From NCBI RefSeq assembly GCF_010672455.1, contig NZ_JAAHGO010000002.1, positions 186,001-250,000 of the forward strand: a DNA stretch of 64,000 nt, in the 5' to 3' direction. The first letter of the stretch is position 1, and every line of letters starts with the position of its first letter. The notes under the pieces were generated by a model. That model searched no databases. It had not been told where the DNA came from and was given only the letters and a program-made list of their open reading frames with translations. The stretch comes from Okeania sp. SIO2C9. GTDB taxonomy: Bacteria; Cyanobacteriota; Cyanobacteriia; Cyanobacteriales; Microcoleaceae. Shown one piece after another: positions 10,241 through 19,881 of the stretch. The position numbers and the translations under genes were made by a program.

Positions 10241-11048
10241 CATCAGTTTTCCTGTCATAAGTTTGGCAGAAACTCTAGAAGAAACTCTAGAAAAAACTGT
10301 ATTAGAAAAAATTCAACAAACGAGGGTACTAAAAGCAGGATTTAGAAGTGATGCAGCTCCTTTTAGCTATATCAGCAGTGAAACCAATCAATTAGAAGGT
10401 TATTCCGTTGAATTGGTTAAATTAATTCATAAACGTCTAGAACAAAAACTTAGTAAATCAATCAAATTAGAATTGCAAGAAGTATCTCTAGAAAACCGTT
10501 TTCAACTAATTCAAAATGGAAAAATAGATATTGTCTGTGCTGCTACAACTATTAATAATAGGAGAGAAGAAATAGTAGATTTTTCCATTCCTTTTTTTAC
10601 TACAGGTATTCAATTCTTAGTAAGAAAAACAGATGTAGAAAGATTTGACCCCATGAGAGGTACTACAGGAAAAGTATCCATAGGATTTTTAGCAGGCTCA
10701 ACTACTGATGAGGAATTTCGTCCTATTTATCCGAATGCAAATTGGCAGTCAATTTCCAACAGAGCTGAAGGTATTAGTCAATTAGGTCATGGTAAAATTG
10801 ACGCTGTTGCTAGTGATGGAATTTTATTACTTGGAGAAATTAGGGTACAAAATAAAACTATTAGTGAGTTTGAACTAATACCTAAAATTCCTTTTACTTT
10901 TGAAAATTATGGTTGTATTTTGCCATTACAAAATCCAGATTGGGATAAATTAGTTGATACTACTATTGCGAGTGATGAAAATACTCAACTTTTGCATCAG
11001 TGGTTTGATCCTGAAAAAGGTAAATTTCCTTATGAAAGCTTCAGATAA
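10179..11048 (+). CDS. Periplasmic solute-binding protein, family 3 (amino-acid type)
   Basis: A 289-residue exported binding protein of the SBP_bac_3 fold, normally delivering polar amino acids to an ABC importer. After a signal peptide (MFKLSTSFFLLSSSFLL ... SLA-ET) come VLKAGFRSDAAPFSY, the strand GYSVELVKL, the signature GKIDIVCAATTINNRREE, FSIPFFTTG and GKIDAVASDGILL. The ATG at 10179 is chosen over the TTG at 10134 because it starts the signal peptide directly. The first codons lie within an 82-bp tandem array, so the signal peptide is encoded by repeat DNA rich in CTTCTTC. No permease or ATPase gene adjoins, so the transporter partner is elsewhere or the protein acts alone. Confidence 0.88.
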   Translation: MFKLSTSFFLLSSSFLLSILFISFPVISLAETLEETLEKTVLEKIQQTRVLKAGFRSDAAPFSYISSETNQLEGYSVELVKLIHKRLEQKLSKSIKLELQEVSLENRFQLIQNGKIDIVCAATTINNRREEIVDFSIPFFTTGIQFLVRKTDVERFDPMRGTTGKVSIGFLAGSTTDEEFRPIYPNANWQSISNRAEGISQLGHGKIDAVASDGILLLGEIRVQNKTISEFELIPKIPFTFENYGCILPLQNPDWDKLVDTTIASDENTQLLHQWFDPEKGKFPYESFR

Positions 11049-12096
11049 TCTATGAAATTAAATTATGAAATTGAATCAGGTTTTAGATTGAATTTTTAGG
11101 GGATTAAAACAGAAATAATTACAGATAGTGTGATTGAATGTGGGATTTTTAACCCAATTGAACGGCAAGTATTTTCTACACTTAAAATCTACCAGTGAAA
11201 AAAAACATAGCTTTGATAAAATAAAGGGAAAGAGGAATAAAAAATAGAGTAAATTCTAAATTTATTTTATCAACTGGACTTGGCATAAATTTATGAATTA
11301 ATATTTTAATACCAGTAGAAAAATGTTTAAGCAAGATAAACTTGAGTCACCAAACTAACTATAGCGTTTTTATCTAGGATGTATAGACCAAATGCTATTA
11401 AAAATGGAATAGGAAATAGGGAATATTAAAAGAGGAAAAACAGCATTAAATAGTAGCAAACACAAGTATCTTATATACTTGAACGGCGCGCTTTGTTCTT
11501 AGAAAAAACCCTAAGCTAGATTTAAATCTCAAATAAAAAAACTATATAGTCTTTTTCAAATTAATAAAATAAACTTGCTTTATTTTTGCTCTACTCCCTC
11601 ATATCAAATCTGTTTAATTTTGTATAAAAAAAATCATCTTCAGCTATTAGCAAATCTTTCTAAATTCTCTTTCATTCTGTACGTTGCCCTACCGACATCT
11701 CCCCTACCTGGCTCCTAATTAACTATCTAATTCTACCAATAGTACCGGATTTGATATAATTCCTCGTACTTCATCAGTAGAATAATTACTATAAATAATA
11801 CTAATTACTCAAAATATTGAACACTTCAGTTATTAAGTAATAAGTAAATTTTAGTAATGTTTTTAGCAATTATTTGTATGAAGTAAAGAAATCTTATTCG
11901 TTACTGACCTACTCCCTGCTCTGGGTGAAATTTGGTAGGTAAATAGCAGTCCAAGGAAAGGGCACGGACATATCAAAAACTTCAAACTCAGACAACACAA
12001 GATTTTTCCTTATTTCTTCCTTCTGCAATAATATCCTGTTTATCTATTCTGATGGGAGTATATTTCAAAGAAAAGTAAAGTTTTGATGAACATATT
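11049..12096. other. 1-kb intergenic region
   Basis: AT-rich; I see no gene, RNA or clear mobile element. 11960-12030 resembles a block (CAAACTCAGACAACACAA then a CTTCCTT run) that also precedes other genes. Confidence 0.5.
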
Positions 12097-12765
12097 ATGA
12101 AAATAGACGAATTATTAAGGCAGTACGCAAGAGGAGAAAGAAATTTCAGTGGTGTTTATTTACATGAAGTACATTTGCTAGAAGCTGAATTAGAAGGGGC
12201 TAATTTTTTTGAAGCAGACTTAATCGGTGCTAACCTTAGTCGGGCTAATCTCAGTCGAGTAAATCTGGCCAAAGCTAATCTTAGTCGAGCTAATCTAATT
12301 GGAGCGGATCTAAGTGGGGCAAATTTATCTGGAGCTATTCTGGCAGGGGCTAAACTCAACAAAGCTGACTTAACAGGGGCAAAACTTACTAGAGCAGACT
12401 TAAGTCGTTCTAATTTTAGCCAAGTTAATATGATTAATGCTGACCTCTCAAGAGCTATCCTCTGTGAAACAGATTTACATGGGGCTAACTTATATGGCGT
12501 GAATTTCCGACGGGCTATTCTTAATGAAGCAGACTTAATTGGAGCTAACCTTACCAGAGCAGATATGGCAGGAGCAGATTTAATTGGAGCAAGTTTAATG
12601 AGAGCTGATTTGACAGAAGCTATTTTGAGTGCTGCGGACTTAAATGAAGCAAGTCTCTTGGGTGCTAATATTTCCAATTTGAATATAGATGGAGCAGCTC
12701 TCCAGGGAGTCATAATGCCAGATGGCGCAAGTTATGAAGAGTTTCAAAGAAGTATGCAAGATTAG
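12097..12765 (+). CDS. Pentapeptide-repeat protein
   Basis: A 222-residue protein made almost wholly of A(D/N)LxX pentapeptides from about residue 30 to 205, for example GANLSRANLSRVNLAKANL and GADLIGASLMRADL. These form a right-handed quadrilateral beta-helix. The N-terminal MKIDELLRQYARGERNFSG cap is common in cyanobacterial pentapeptide proteins. No signal peptide or enzymatic domain is seen; known relatives act by protein binding (for example HetL), but the function cannot be assigned. The long reading frame on the opposite strand is a by-product of the repeat. A strong hairpin follows the stop. Confidence 0.92.
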   Translation: MKIDELLRQYARGERNFSGVYLHEVHLLEAELEGANFFEADLIGANLSRANLSRVNLAKANLSRANLIGADLSGANLSGAILAGAKLNKADLTGAKLTRADLSRSNFSQVNMINADLSRAILCETDLHGANLYGVNFRRAILNEADLIGANLTRADMAGADLIGASLMRADLTEAILSAADLNEASLLGANISNLNIDGAALQGVIMPDGASYEEFQRSMQD

Positions 12766-12770
12766 TACCT

Positions 12771-12817
12771 AAAGCCTGACACCAATGCTAAGTTCCATGG
12801 CTCAGGCTTTCTTACAT
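12771..12817 (+). terminator. Probable rho-independent terminator
   Basis: AAAGCCTGA pairs perfectly with TCAGGCTTT across a 22-base loop, followed by CTTACATTTTTA, starting six bases after the pentapeptide gene's stop. Confidence 0.6.
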
Positions 12818-13157
12818 TTTTAGCCTTATATTATAATACGTGAACGAGTTGGCGTTTGACTTATGCTGATGATGAAGCGAATAAAGAGAAATGTTTTTCC
12901 TACTGTTCCCTGCTATATGTATGTATGATATGAGATACCAAATCAAAAGATTGAATTCCAATCATTAGTAACTATTTCTACATCTGAATATAATTTTTAG
13001 ATTTCACGATCAAGATTAATTGTCTCCTTTATTTTTCCCTCTCATATTTTGCCATAATTTCCAGGTCTCTAGGGCTTTTCAAAATATTCAATCCAAACTA
13101 AAAAAATTGACAATATTTCCGAAAATTTAATTCCAAATTAAGACTCACTAATAATAG

Positions 13158-13735
13158 TTATCCCGCCAGCAAAAATTTAAGTAATACCAAAATTTCTATT
13201 TCTAAAAGTGGAGGATTTCCGACTAGTTTCTTACCCTTATCAAGTCGATACTCTTTGATTTTTAGAACATCTTATTCTGTATTTAAACCTTTTCTTAAAC
13301 TGAAGTAGATAGATTGATTATTTTCATCACAAACATCATCTCAACGAAATACATCACTGGCTCGACTTCCTGGTTGATTTTCCACAGATAAGACAGGAGC
13401 TTATTGATTTTTATAAGTACGAATTCTCACAATTGATAATCTGTTATGGTCTGCCTGTAGTCGCAAATTTCGCTGAATTTATTAAGGCAATTTTCCTGAA
13501 GTTAAATTAGGATTAGTTAAGCATTTCAGGATACTCCTAAAATTTTGAGCTTCTAACATAAATAAAACATGGGGTTGAAAATTATCTCCAATGTTTGTGT
13601 ACAAACAATCTTTTAAAGCTTTACCAATAAAATTGTTAACTAAACTTTGGTGTTGATTATCTATTTCTAACTATTCTATATTCGTGGAATTTTGCTCCCA
13701 TTTTTCCGTCAAAAAAATTTGGTAAATTTCCCAAT
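13158..13735 (-). pseudogene. Decayed gene, large-protein C-terminal fragment
   Basis: The minus strand holds recognisable coding blocks with several stops: WEIYQIFLTEKWEQN, QSLVNNFIGKALKDCLY, PHVLFMLEAQNFRSILKCL, then RNLRLQADHNRLSIVRIRT, QPGSRASDVF and YFSLRKGLNTE. The blocks keep one direction and order, so this is a degraded gene. I weakly see a pPIWI_RE-type (RNase H-like) C-terminal domain in the LEAQN, RIRT and SRASDVF blocks; this is a guess, not a firm match. The REP-2 composite lies just beyond its 5' side. Confidence 0.5.
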
Positions 13736-13809
13736 ATGATACCCATTTTCAGTTGTTCTGCCATAAGTTAGGGGTATTCATTAATGGATAATGGATCATA
13801 GATAATTGA

Positions 13810-13989
13810 TAATTACCTCTGGTTAAAATCGCTCTTGATTAGAATATAAGGAATATTGTCTTTTTTTTCCTTAAAAGGGGAAAAAAGCGGTCGAGGGATG
13901 GATGGGTTTCCTAAGCATATCCAATAGACCAAGAGAATAAATAATATTTCCTTATATTCAATTCTCTCGGTTTTAACCAGAGGTAATTA
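13810..13989. repeat. REP-2 element, copy 2, with two inverted left ends
   Basis: Begins TAATTACCTCTGGTTAAAAT and ends TTTTAACCAGAGGTAATTA, with AATATAAGGAATATT facing AATATTTCCTTATATT inside. This is the only copy seen with the same end on both sides. Confidence 0.75.
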
Positions 13990-14027
13990 TCCATTATCAA
14001 TTAATGAAAGGAGGTCTCCCTTTGACA

Positions 14028-14206
14028 AAGCGGTGCGACCCCGCGACGACGCCAGCTCGCTTGCGGAACGCGCACCAAGAGAAAAAGAGAATTTATGACC
14101 TAAAAACTGGTATTGAAGCTATTCCCATACGACTCCTGACTCGGTTCTCCTGACTCCTAAGAAATAGCCTAACTATTTGTAGCAAACAGTTATCAAAAGG
14201 GACTTT
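14028..14206. repeat. GC-rich repeat and MITE-3 remnant
   Basis: GCGGTGCGACCCCGCGACGACG recurs in variant form at 19378-19425. 14100-14206 has the right-hand blocks of MITE-3 (ATTGAAGC, GACTCCTAAGAAATA, ATTTGTAGCAAACA). Confidence 0.55.
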
Positions 14207-14280
14207 GGCAGCAACTTTTATTCAAACTCAATGTCAAAGGTTGCTTTTACCTTTCTCAAAATTAAATTAATAGCTGATAG

Positions 14281-15951
14281 CTAATAGCTGACGGCTGAAT
14301 GCTTACCTAAAAAATCTAACTCTTGATTTATTTCTGCCGATAAATTATTCAATAACTGTAATTTATTTCTTAACTTAATCGCCTCCGGTGACTGCTGACT
14401 AACAGGAACCTTAATTACTTTTTCTGCTATTGCTTCATATTCCTCAACTGCTTTTAAAGCTATAGCACTAAAACGACTTAAATAATCTCTAGCTGCATTA
14501 GCATAAGCTTGTTTTACCTGCTGCTGATAACTATCTAAATTTTGTGATTTATTCTGTTGATTATCGCTTAAAAAATAGGTAGCACCACCAGCAACTGCAG
14601 CACCCATCGGACCTCCTAATAACCAACCTATTCCAGTGGCGATCGCTATATTTCTTACCCCTCCTGATTTTTTGGTTTCTGATGGGGGTTGAGATGGCAA
14701 AAAAACTTTAGGAGCTTCAGGGAATGTGATAATTAATTCTGCTGGTTCTTCTTGTTGAAAAAACTCACAAGCTTTATCTATCCATTCAGTAATTTCTTGT
14801 TTATATTTCAGAGCTTCTGGTCGAAATTTTTCCGACTCCCAAATATTAAAAGTTCTTTGTTCCAAAACTATAGCCAATTCAAATTGATGGCGCTCTAAAA
14901 GTTTAGTTAAATATAGCCAACTTTGGAAATTTAAACTACTTTGTTGAAAGCCTTGTTTAATTAATTTTTCTGCCCGCTTTTGAATCTCAAATTTTTCACT
15001 TTTCTGCTCTTGGATAGCAATTAACTCTTTAGTTACCTCCTTAGAATTAGCCTCCATGACTTGACATAACTGAGAAGCGACTGTCTGTATTCTTGGTAAT
15101 TGAATATCTATCTTTTTTCCATGAGTTTCAACAATATTTTGTAAAGCAGATTCAAAAGTTACTAAACCTGTTGTTTGTGCCAAAGAAACATCACCTTTTA
15201 AGCGACCCCGCAAAGCAGGCAAAGCATCAACTCGATATAAATTACTAATATTATTTGGTAGCTCCGAACGAAAACTTTCTGCCACAAACCGCATTCTATT
15301 GTCAACTTCTTTTTGTTCATCTGGCGCGAGTAAGTTCATAAAATTAACGACAAAAACTACTGTCTTAATACCTCTTTCCCACAACCAATCTCTGAGATTT
15401 TCTCGTTCTCCTAAAGTCATCAAATTTCTGGCATCTAAAACCTGTACTACTAGATCGGCGGTTAACAATTTGTCCTGCACCAAAATATCTTGAGCTTCCC
15501 GGTCATTTGTTCCTGGTAAATCTAAAAATTCAACTCCTCTTTTCAAGAAAGGATGAGGGCAATAAACTTCTACTGAAGTCACATCATCTCGCATTCGACG
15601 ACTATTATCTAGCACTGCATATTGTTTGAGAATATCTGTACCAGTTTCACAAATTTTACTTCCATCTTTCAGATTAATTTTAGTCTGTAACTCTGTGCCA
15701 TATTTTATATAAATTGCAGCTCCAGTAGTAGGAATTAAATCAATGGGTAATGTTCTTTGACCTAAAAAAGCATTAAGCAAAGTAGATTTGCCATAATTAA
15801 ACGGAGCAAAAACAGCAATTTTAAAAGAAGGATTTTTCAGATATTCACAGATAGAAATTATATCTTTTTTCAATTGAGAGTCTGGCTCAAGTTCTAACAT
15901 TCCAAGAGCAGAATTAAAATAGCGAATCAAGTTATCAAAATTAGTCTGCAA
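14281..15951 (-). CDS. Dynamin-like GTPase (second member of pair)
   Basis: A 556-residue dynamin-superfamily GTPase. G1 is APFNYGKSTLLNAFLG, the G2 region PTTGAAIYIKYG, and G3 DLPGTND. The expected G4 (N/TKxD) position reads VVNFMNLL, so the guanine-specificity motif is atypical. A long helical stalk follows, then a Gly-rich hydrophobic stretch (GIGWLLGGPMGAAVAGG) that may insert in membrane. The start is TTG, backed by an AAGGAGGAG ribosome site seven bases upstream. It lies downstream of the larger dynamin-like gene on the same strand. Bacterial dynamin-like proteins often come in pairs that assemble together on membranes, so a joint role in membrane remodelling is a reasonable inference. 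Confidence 0.85.
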   Translation of the reverse strand: MQTNFDNLIRYFNSALGMLELEPDSQLKKDIISICEYLKNPSFKIAVFAPFNYGKSTLLNAFLGQRTLPIDLIPTTGAAIYIKYGTELQTKINLKDGSKICETGTDILKQYAVLDNSRRMRDDVTSVEVYCPHPFLKRGVEFLDLPGTNDREAQDILVQDKLLTADLVVQVLDARNLMTLGERENLRDWLWERGIKTVVFVVNFMNLLAPDEQKEVDNRMRFVAESFRSELPNNISNLYRVDALPALRGRLKGDVSLAQTTGLVTFESALQNIVETHGKKIDIQLPRIQTVASQLCQVMEANSKEVTKELIAIQEQKSEKFEIQKRAEKLIKQGFQQSSLNFQSWLYLTKLLERHQFELAIVLEQRTFNIWESEKFRPEALKYKQEITEWIDKACEFFQQEEPAELIITFPEAPKVFLPSQPPSETKKSGGVRNIAIATGIGWLLGGPMGAAVAGGATYFLSDNQQNKSQNLDSYQQQVKQAYANAARDYLSRFSAIALKAVEEYEAIAEKVIKVPVSQQSPEAIKLRNKLQLLNNLSAEINQELDFLGKHSAVSY

Positions 15952-15957
15952 TTCTTA

Positions 15958-15967
15958 CTCCTCCTTT
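15958..15967 (-). promoter_or_regulatory. Strong ribosome-binding site for a TTG start
   Basis: On the minus strand AAAGGAGGAG precedes the TTG start of the 556-residue GTPase by about six bases. It is the best Shine-Dalgarno in the window and decides the start. Confidence 0.75.
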
Positions 15968-16330
15968 ATATAACAATCTTATTTGAGTTATGAAATACTG
16001 TAGATTTTAGGAAACAGGAAACAGGGGTCAATACAGTTATAAGTTATCAGTTATCAGTTATCAGTAACTCTGGCTATTGACCGAAAAATTCTGGTCAATA
16101 AAGTCCATTCATAGCATAATGTCCTAATACCATTTTTAAAAAAATAATTTCACGAATAATAAGTGTGATTAAACAATTTTAAACGAGATGTCCTTTTGAC
16201 AAAAAGGTGCTAAAAATTGTTTGGGGTTATTAAGACAGGAAGTGGCGTGTCGAAGATATCCATAAGCAATCTTTATTTCTGCCTTCTTCCTTCTTCCTTC
16301 TTCCTCCTTCCTTCTTCCTTCTTCCTTCTG
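15966..16330. repeat. Intergenic repeats between the dynamin-like genes
   Basis: 15966-16010 matches the left end of MITE-5 (CAATCTTATTTGAGTT). 16041-16069 is (TTATCAG)n. 16277-16330 is (CTTCCTT)n running to the stop of the next gene. Confidence 0.65.
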
Positions 16331-18409
16331 CTATAAAATTGCTTTCATAAAATCCTGATAAATGGCAGCTATTTTTTTACACTCAGATGACACATCAGTT
16401 TCTAACCTTTGAAAACGAGCTAATTCTGCATCATTATTAATTTCTTGTTCCTGTTTTTGCTTGAGCAAATTATCTAATTCCGACTTCCGAGACTTAATAT
16501 CATCATCTATCCTTTCTTTAACTTCCCCTTCATAAGTATCAAAACATTCTTTAATAGCATCATAAATAGGTTGCCACTGTTCATTTGCTACTTCAGGTAA
16601 ATGTTTAACCAACTCTTTTTTCGCTATTTGAACTACTTTTTTCCGTGCTTCATCTGCCTGCATTACACCCACACCTAAACCTAACAAAGCTAAACCAATA
16701 GGTCCTAAAGTTATCCCAGTAAAGAAAGTAATTGCTGTATATATTCCTCCTACAGCTAATAAATTTAGCAAGATATTTTTCCAATCAAAACCCGCTCCGG
16801 CCATCGCAATACCTGCGATATTACCCCTAGCTAATGAAAATAATCCCATAGCCCATTTTGCCCAACTAGGAGCGTTATCTTCAGTAGAAACAGAAAGCAC
16901 AGATTTGACCTTTTTTCCTGTTAGTTTTTCAGTAATTTTATCTGTGACTTTTGTATAGGAAGCACCATAATGAGCAGCTCTTCTGGAAAGTTGTAAAAAT
17001 GCTGCATCCATCTTATTTTCAACAGTAATAGTCCATGCTGCTAATTTATCACTAATATATTGTTCAAATCCTTTTTTTAGTTCTATTTCAAAAGCTTCTC
17101 TTTTGCCAGGATTAATAAAATCGAGAAATTTCATATCTGGTTGATAACGCAAAAAATCTGATTCAAATGTATGTTCCAGGTCGAGAACATAAGAACGAAA
17201 AGAATGAGCAATTTCAGTCGCTTCTTTGTCTCTAACTGTTCTAATTTCTGACTGAAATTGGTCGCGAATTTCAGCAAGTTTATGAAACTCTGGTGCTACA
17301 GAATTAATCTTATTTTTTAGCTCTTCAATATTCTGTTCTAATAAAGGAGTACGACGAGCGATCGCCTCTCGTAAATGACTATCTGCTTGATGTGCTAAAG
17401 TTTTGGCTTGTTGAAATTCTTGAGCGGCTCTTTCCTGAGTTAAAAATCTATTTAATGCACCAAAAAATTCTGGGAAACCTGTTCCCTGTAGAGAAACTGA
17501 AGGATTTTTTAATCGTCTTCTTAATGCCAGAATTGAAGATAGTTCAAAAACTCTTTCTTGATAAATATTTTTATTTTCTTCTACACAATACTCATGGAGG
17601 TTAGCTTGAAAAACTCTTCTTAATTTTACCTCTGCTTCTTTTAATTCTTCTCGGTCATCTGGGTCAATTAAACTTTCTTGTACTTGATCCCAAGCATTAA
17701 TTAAAAAGAAGACACTTAACCCTCTACCTTTAATATAATTTTCCAGATAGCGACGTTCTCCTAAAGTACAAGGTTGAGTTGCTCTCATCACAAATAAAAT
17801 AGCATGACAATTATTGATATAGCCAAGAGATAATTCATTTCTTGCTTCTGTATCATTTAAACCAGGACTATCAACAATTTCTATCCCCTTTTCTAAAATT
17901 GGTAAGGGATATTCAACCACTGCATAATCAATATCAGGAAATGCTTGTTTTTTTTCCTGTTCTAATCTTTTCGCCTCTGCTGGATCAATTGTATAGTTTC
18001 TTTTAAAGCTCTTAAAATCTAGTGACAGAGGTTTTTTTTCATCATTAAAATGTATAGTAACTTTTTTTTCTGATCCAAATTTTAATACAGTTAATAATGC
18101 CGTACAGGGATTAACATCACTAGGTAAAATATTTTCACCTATTAAAGCGTTGAGAAATGTGCTTTTTCCCCGTTTCATATCTCCCAATACCATCAGACGA
18201 AAAACGCCAAGGCGAAGGTTTTTGCCAGCAATTTTAATATCTTCTATTTCTCTGTCTAAACCTAATTTTCCAGAAGTATTTTTACCTTCTGATTCTGCTT
18301 TTTCTAAAGTTTCAGCTATTGTGCCTAAATGAGCAGCTACTTCGGATCGAACTTTAGCTACTCTTTCTAAATCTTGGATGAAATTTTCTGCTTCTATTTT
18401 ATGACTCAT
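16331..18409 (-). CDS. Bacterial dynamin-like protein, BDLP type
   Basis: A 692-residue membrane-remodelling GTPase closely resembling Nostoc punctiforme BDLP, whose structure is known. Matching blocks include FIQDLERVA at the N-terminus, G1 LGDMKRGKSTFLNALIGE, G3 VDSPGLNDTEARNELSLG, and NAWDQ at G4. The neck/trunk helices are followed by the hydrophobic paddle (LLAVGGIYTAITFFTGIT and GPIGLALLGLGVG) that inserts in the bilayer. The ATG at 18409 matches the start of the known protein better than the upstream ATG at 18439. Its length is normal (Nostoc BDLP is about 693 residues). A decayed second copy lies upstream, and the 556-residue GTPase downstream. Confidence 0.95.
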   Translation of the reverse strand: MSHKIEAENFIQDLERVAKVRSEVAAHLGTIAETLEKAESEGKNTSGKLGLDREIEDIKIAGKNLRLGVFRLMVLGDMKRGKSTFLNALIGENILPSDVNPCTALLTVLKFGSEKKVTIHFNDEKKPLSLDFKSFKRNYTIDPAEAKRLEQEKKQAFPDIDYAVVEYPLPILEKGIEIVDSPGLNDTEARNELSLGYINNCHAILFVMRATQPCTLGERRYLENYIKGRGLSVFFLINAWDQVQESLIDPDDREELKEAEVKLRRVFQANLHEYCVEENKNIYQERVFELSSILALRRRLKNPSVSLQGTGFPEFFGALNRFLTQERAAQEFQQAKTLAHQADSHLREAIARRTPLLEQNIEELKNKINSVAPEFHKLAEIRDQFQSEIRTVRDKEATEIAHSFRSYVLDLEHTFESDFLRYQPDMKFLDFINPGKREAFEIELKKGFEQYISDKLAAWTITVENKMDAAFLQLSRRAAHYGASYTKVTDKITEKLTGKKVKSVLSVSTEDNAPSWAKWAMGLFSLARGNIAGIAMAGAGFDWKNILLNLLAVGGIYTAITFFTGITLGPIGLALLGLGVGVMQADEARKKVVQIAKKELVKHLPEVANEQWQPIYDAIKECFDTYEGEVKERIDDDIKSRKSELDNLLKQKQEQEINNDAELARFQRLETDVSSECKKIAAIYQDFMKAIL

Positions 18410-19039
18410 TTTGATTTCAATAAATAAATTTTGCTTCAAAATTATTGGTTTGTGACTTTGCTCGGCTAATTTGATAGGCAGTTATAGCAAATCATTTCAA
18501 ACCATTATTTTTAAGTTGGGAGTCTTGAGTAATATCAACCTGGTTTATGTTGTTATGGTTGAGAGTTGTCATAATTTGGCGTTGCTGAATTACTCTATGA
18601 TTTTGCTACATTATGTATTAATGTGGTTTATAGTTTTTCGCCATCTATTATCATGCCAAAAATTAGTAGCGCCTATAATTTCAAACTGAAGATTAATTCT
18701 ATTTATTACCATGGTTAATTTTTTAATTTTTACTCAATTATAACTCACTTTTAATTCTTTAATATCTTTTCTTAGTAATGGTACTCTCCTATCAACTGCT
18801 TCGTGAAGGCACTTATAAACTTGTTAGGATATAACTTTAGCTTGTCTAAGTTGAGAGGTAGCTCTTTCTTGAGTTAAAAAATTATTCAGAGGATCTAGAA
18901 ACTGAGGAAAACTTTTTGCTTCCAAATATTATTTAGGATTTTTTATAAACTCTTTGCTCATAAATATTATTGCCATCTTTATGATAATATTCAGTCAGAT
19001 TAATTTGAAAAAACTACGGCAGATTTTTCTCCACTTCTA

Positions 19040-19143
19040 ATACCATTTCTCTGTAACAATGCGCTTAATAATTCTTACCAAAACCTGAATTTTACTAATA
19101 GATGTTATCTTTTATTAAGCGCAACTTCATGGAAAAATGGTAT
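19040..19143. mobile_element. MITE-4 copy 1
   Basis: 104 bp, starting ATACCATTTCTCTGTAACA and ending TTCATGGAAAAATGGTAT, with inverted ends of roughly 28 bp. A 104-bp copy of the same family is at 44173-44276. It splits the BDLP pseudogene between DRS and EVEKNL. Confidence 0.85.
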
Positions 19144-19322
19144 AACCATGCCGATCTATCCTCCTCATTGGTTAATCCTTTTCTAATTTCGTCCCAAGTA
19201 TTGATTAAAAAGAAAACAGTTAATCCCCTATTTTTTATATAAGTTTCTAAGTAGCGACCCTCGTCTAGAGTGCATGGTTGTGCTGCTCTAAAAACAAGTA
19301 AAATTGGATAACTATTATTGAT

Positions 19323-19609
19323 ATATAGCAATCTTATTTGAGTTGTGAGATACTGTAGCTTTTAGGGAATAAGGAATAGCGGTGCGACCCCGCGAGGACG
19401 ACAGTCGCAAGCGGTCGGAACCAGGGGTTTGCTAGCGCACAACTACGTCAACGCATTTGCGATAGCATTCTGTAAGGAAAGCGTCCCTTAGGGAACGGTC
19501 TCCTCCCCATGAGAATGCCGACCAAGATAGGGAATGCGCACTCCTGTGAGGGAATAGGCAATAGGGAACACCGAAGTAATAAAATTCTCATAAATCATTC
19601 CGGATTCCT
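19323..19609. mobile_element. MITE-5 copy 1, inserted in BDLP pseudogene
   Basis: The ends TATAGCAATC and GATTCCTATA are inverted. Removing the insert with one ATA/TA restores minus-strand CTG AGT TAT ATC AAT (LSYIN), matching LSLGYINN of the intact gene. The interior carries GC-rich repeat strings and GGGAATGCGCACTCC. Confidence 0.85.
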
Positions 19610-19881
19610 ATAACTCAGGGACAATTTATTTCCTGTTTCAGTATTACTTAATCCTGAAGTATCTATAATTTCTATCCCTTTTCACAACAAAGATAAAGGA
19701 TATTGTATCAGCGCATTTCCCAAATGTGGAATATGCCAACTTACCCTCACTTTGTAATTTATTCTACTCACCTGGATCATCATTTTTCTCAACTTAAACT
19801 TATTTTTTGCCTCAGGTGAATTGTATTTATCAGTATTATATAAAGGAGGATATTTTTTGTTTATTTATAATCAAATATTTT

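Larger units (their letters stand above)
18735..19830 (-). pseudogene. Decayed second copy of the BDLP gene
   Basis: Minus-strand blocks match the intact BDLP next door in order: SPEAKNKFKL, QYPLSLL-KGIEII, TSGLSNTETGNKLSLSY, then YINNSYPILLVFRAAQPCTL, FFLINTWDEIRKGL, then EVEKNLP-FFQINLTEYY, NNIYEQRV, FLTQERATSQLRQAK and EAVDRRVPLLRKDIKEL. The P-loop part and the C-terminal third are missing. In-frame stops and frameshifts are present, and two miniature elements interrupt it (19040-19143 and 19323-19609). This is a tandem gene duplication whose upstream copy died. Confidence 0.88.

Noticed and set aside
12156-12713. Minus-strand frame opposite the pentapeptide gene
   Set aside because: Mirror of the repeat codons; composition is artefactual.
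18471-18689. 72-residue plus-strand frame between BDLP gene and pseudogene
   Set aside because: No motif, no ribosome site, AT-rich spacer composition.
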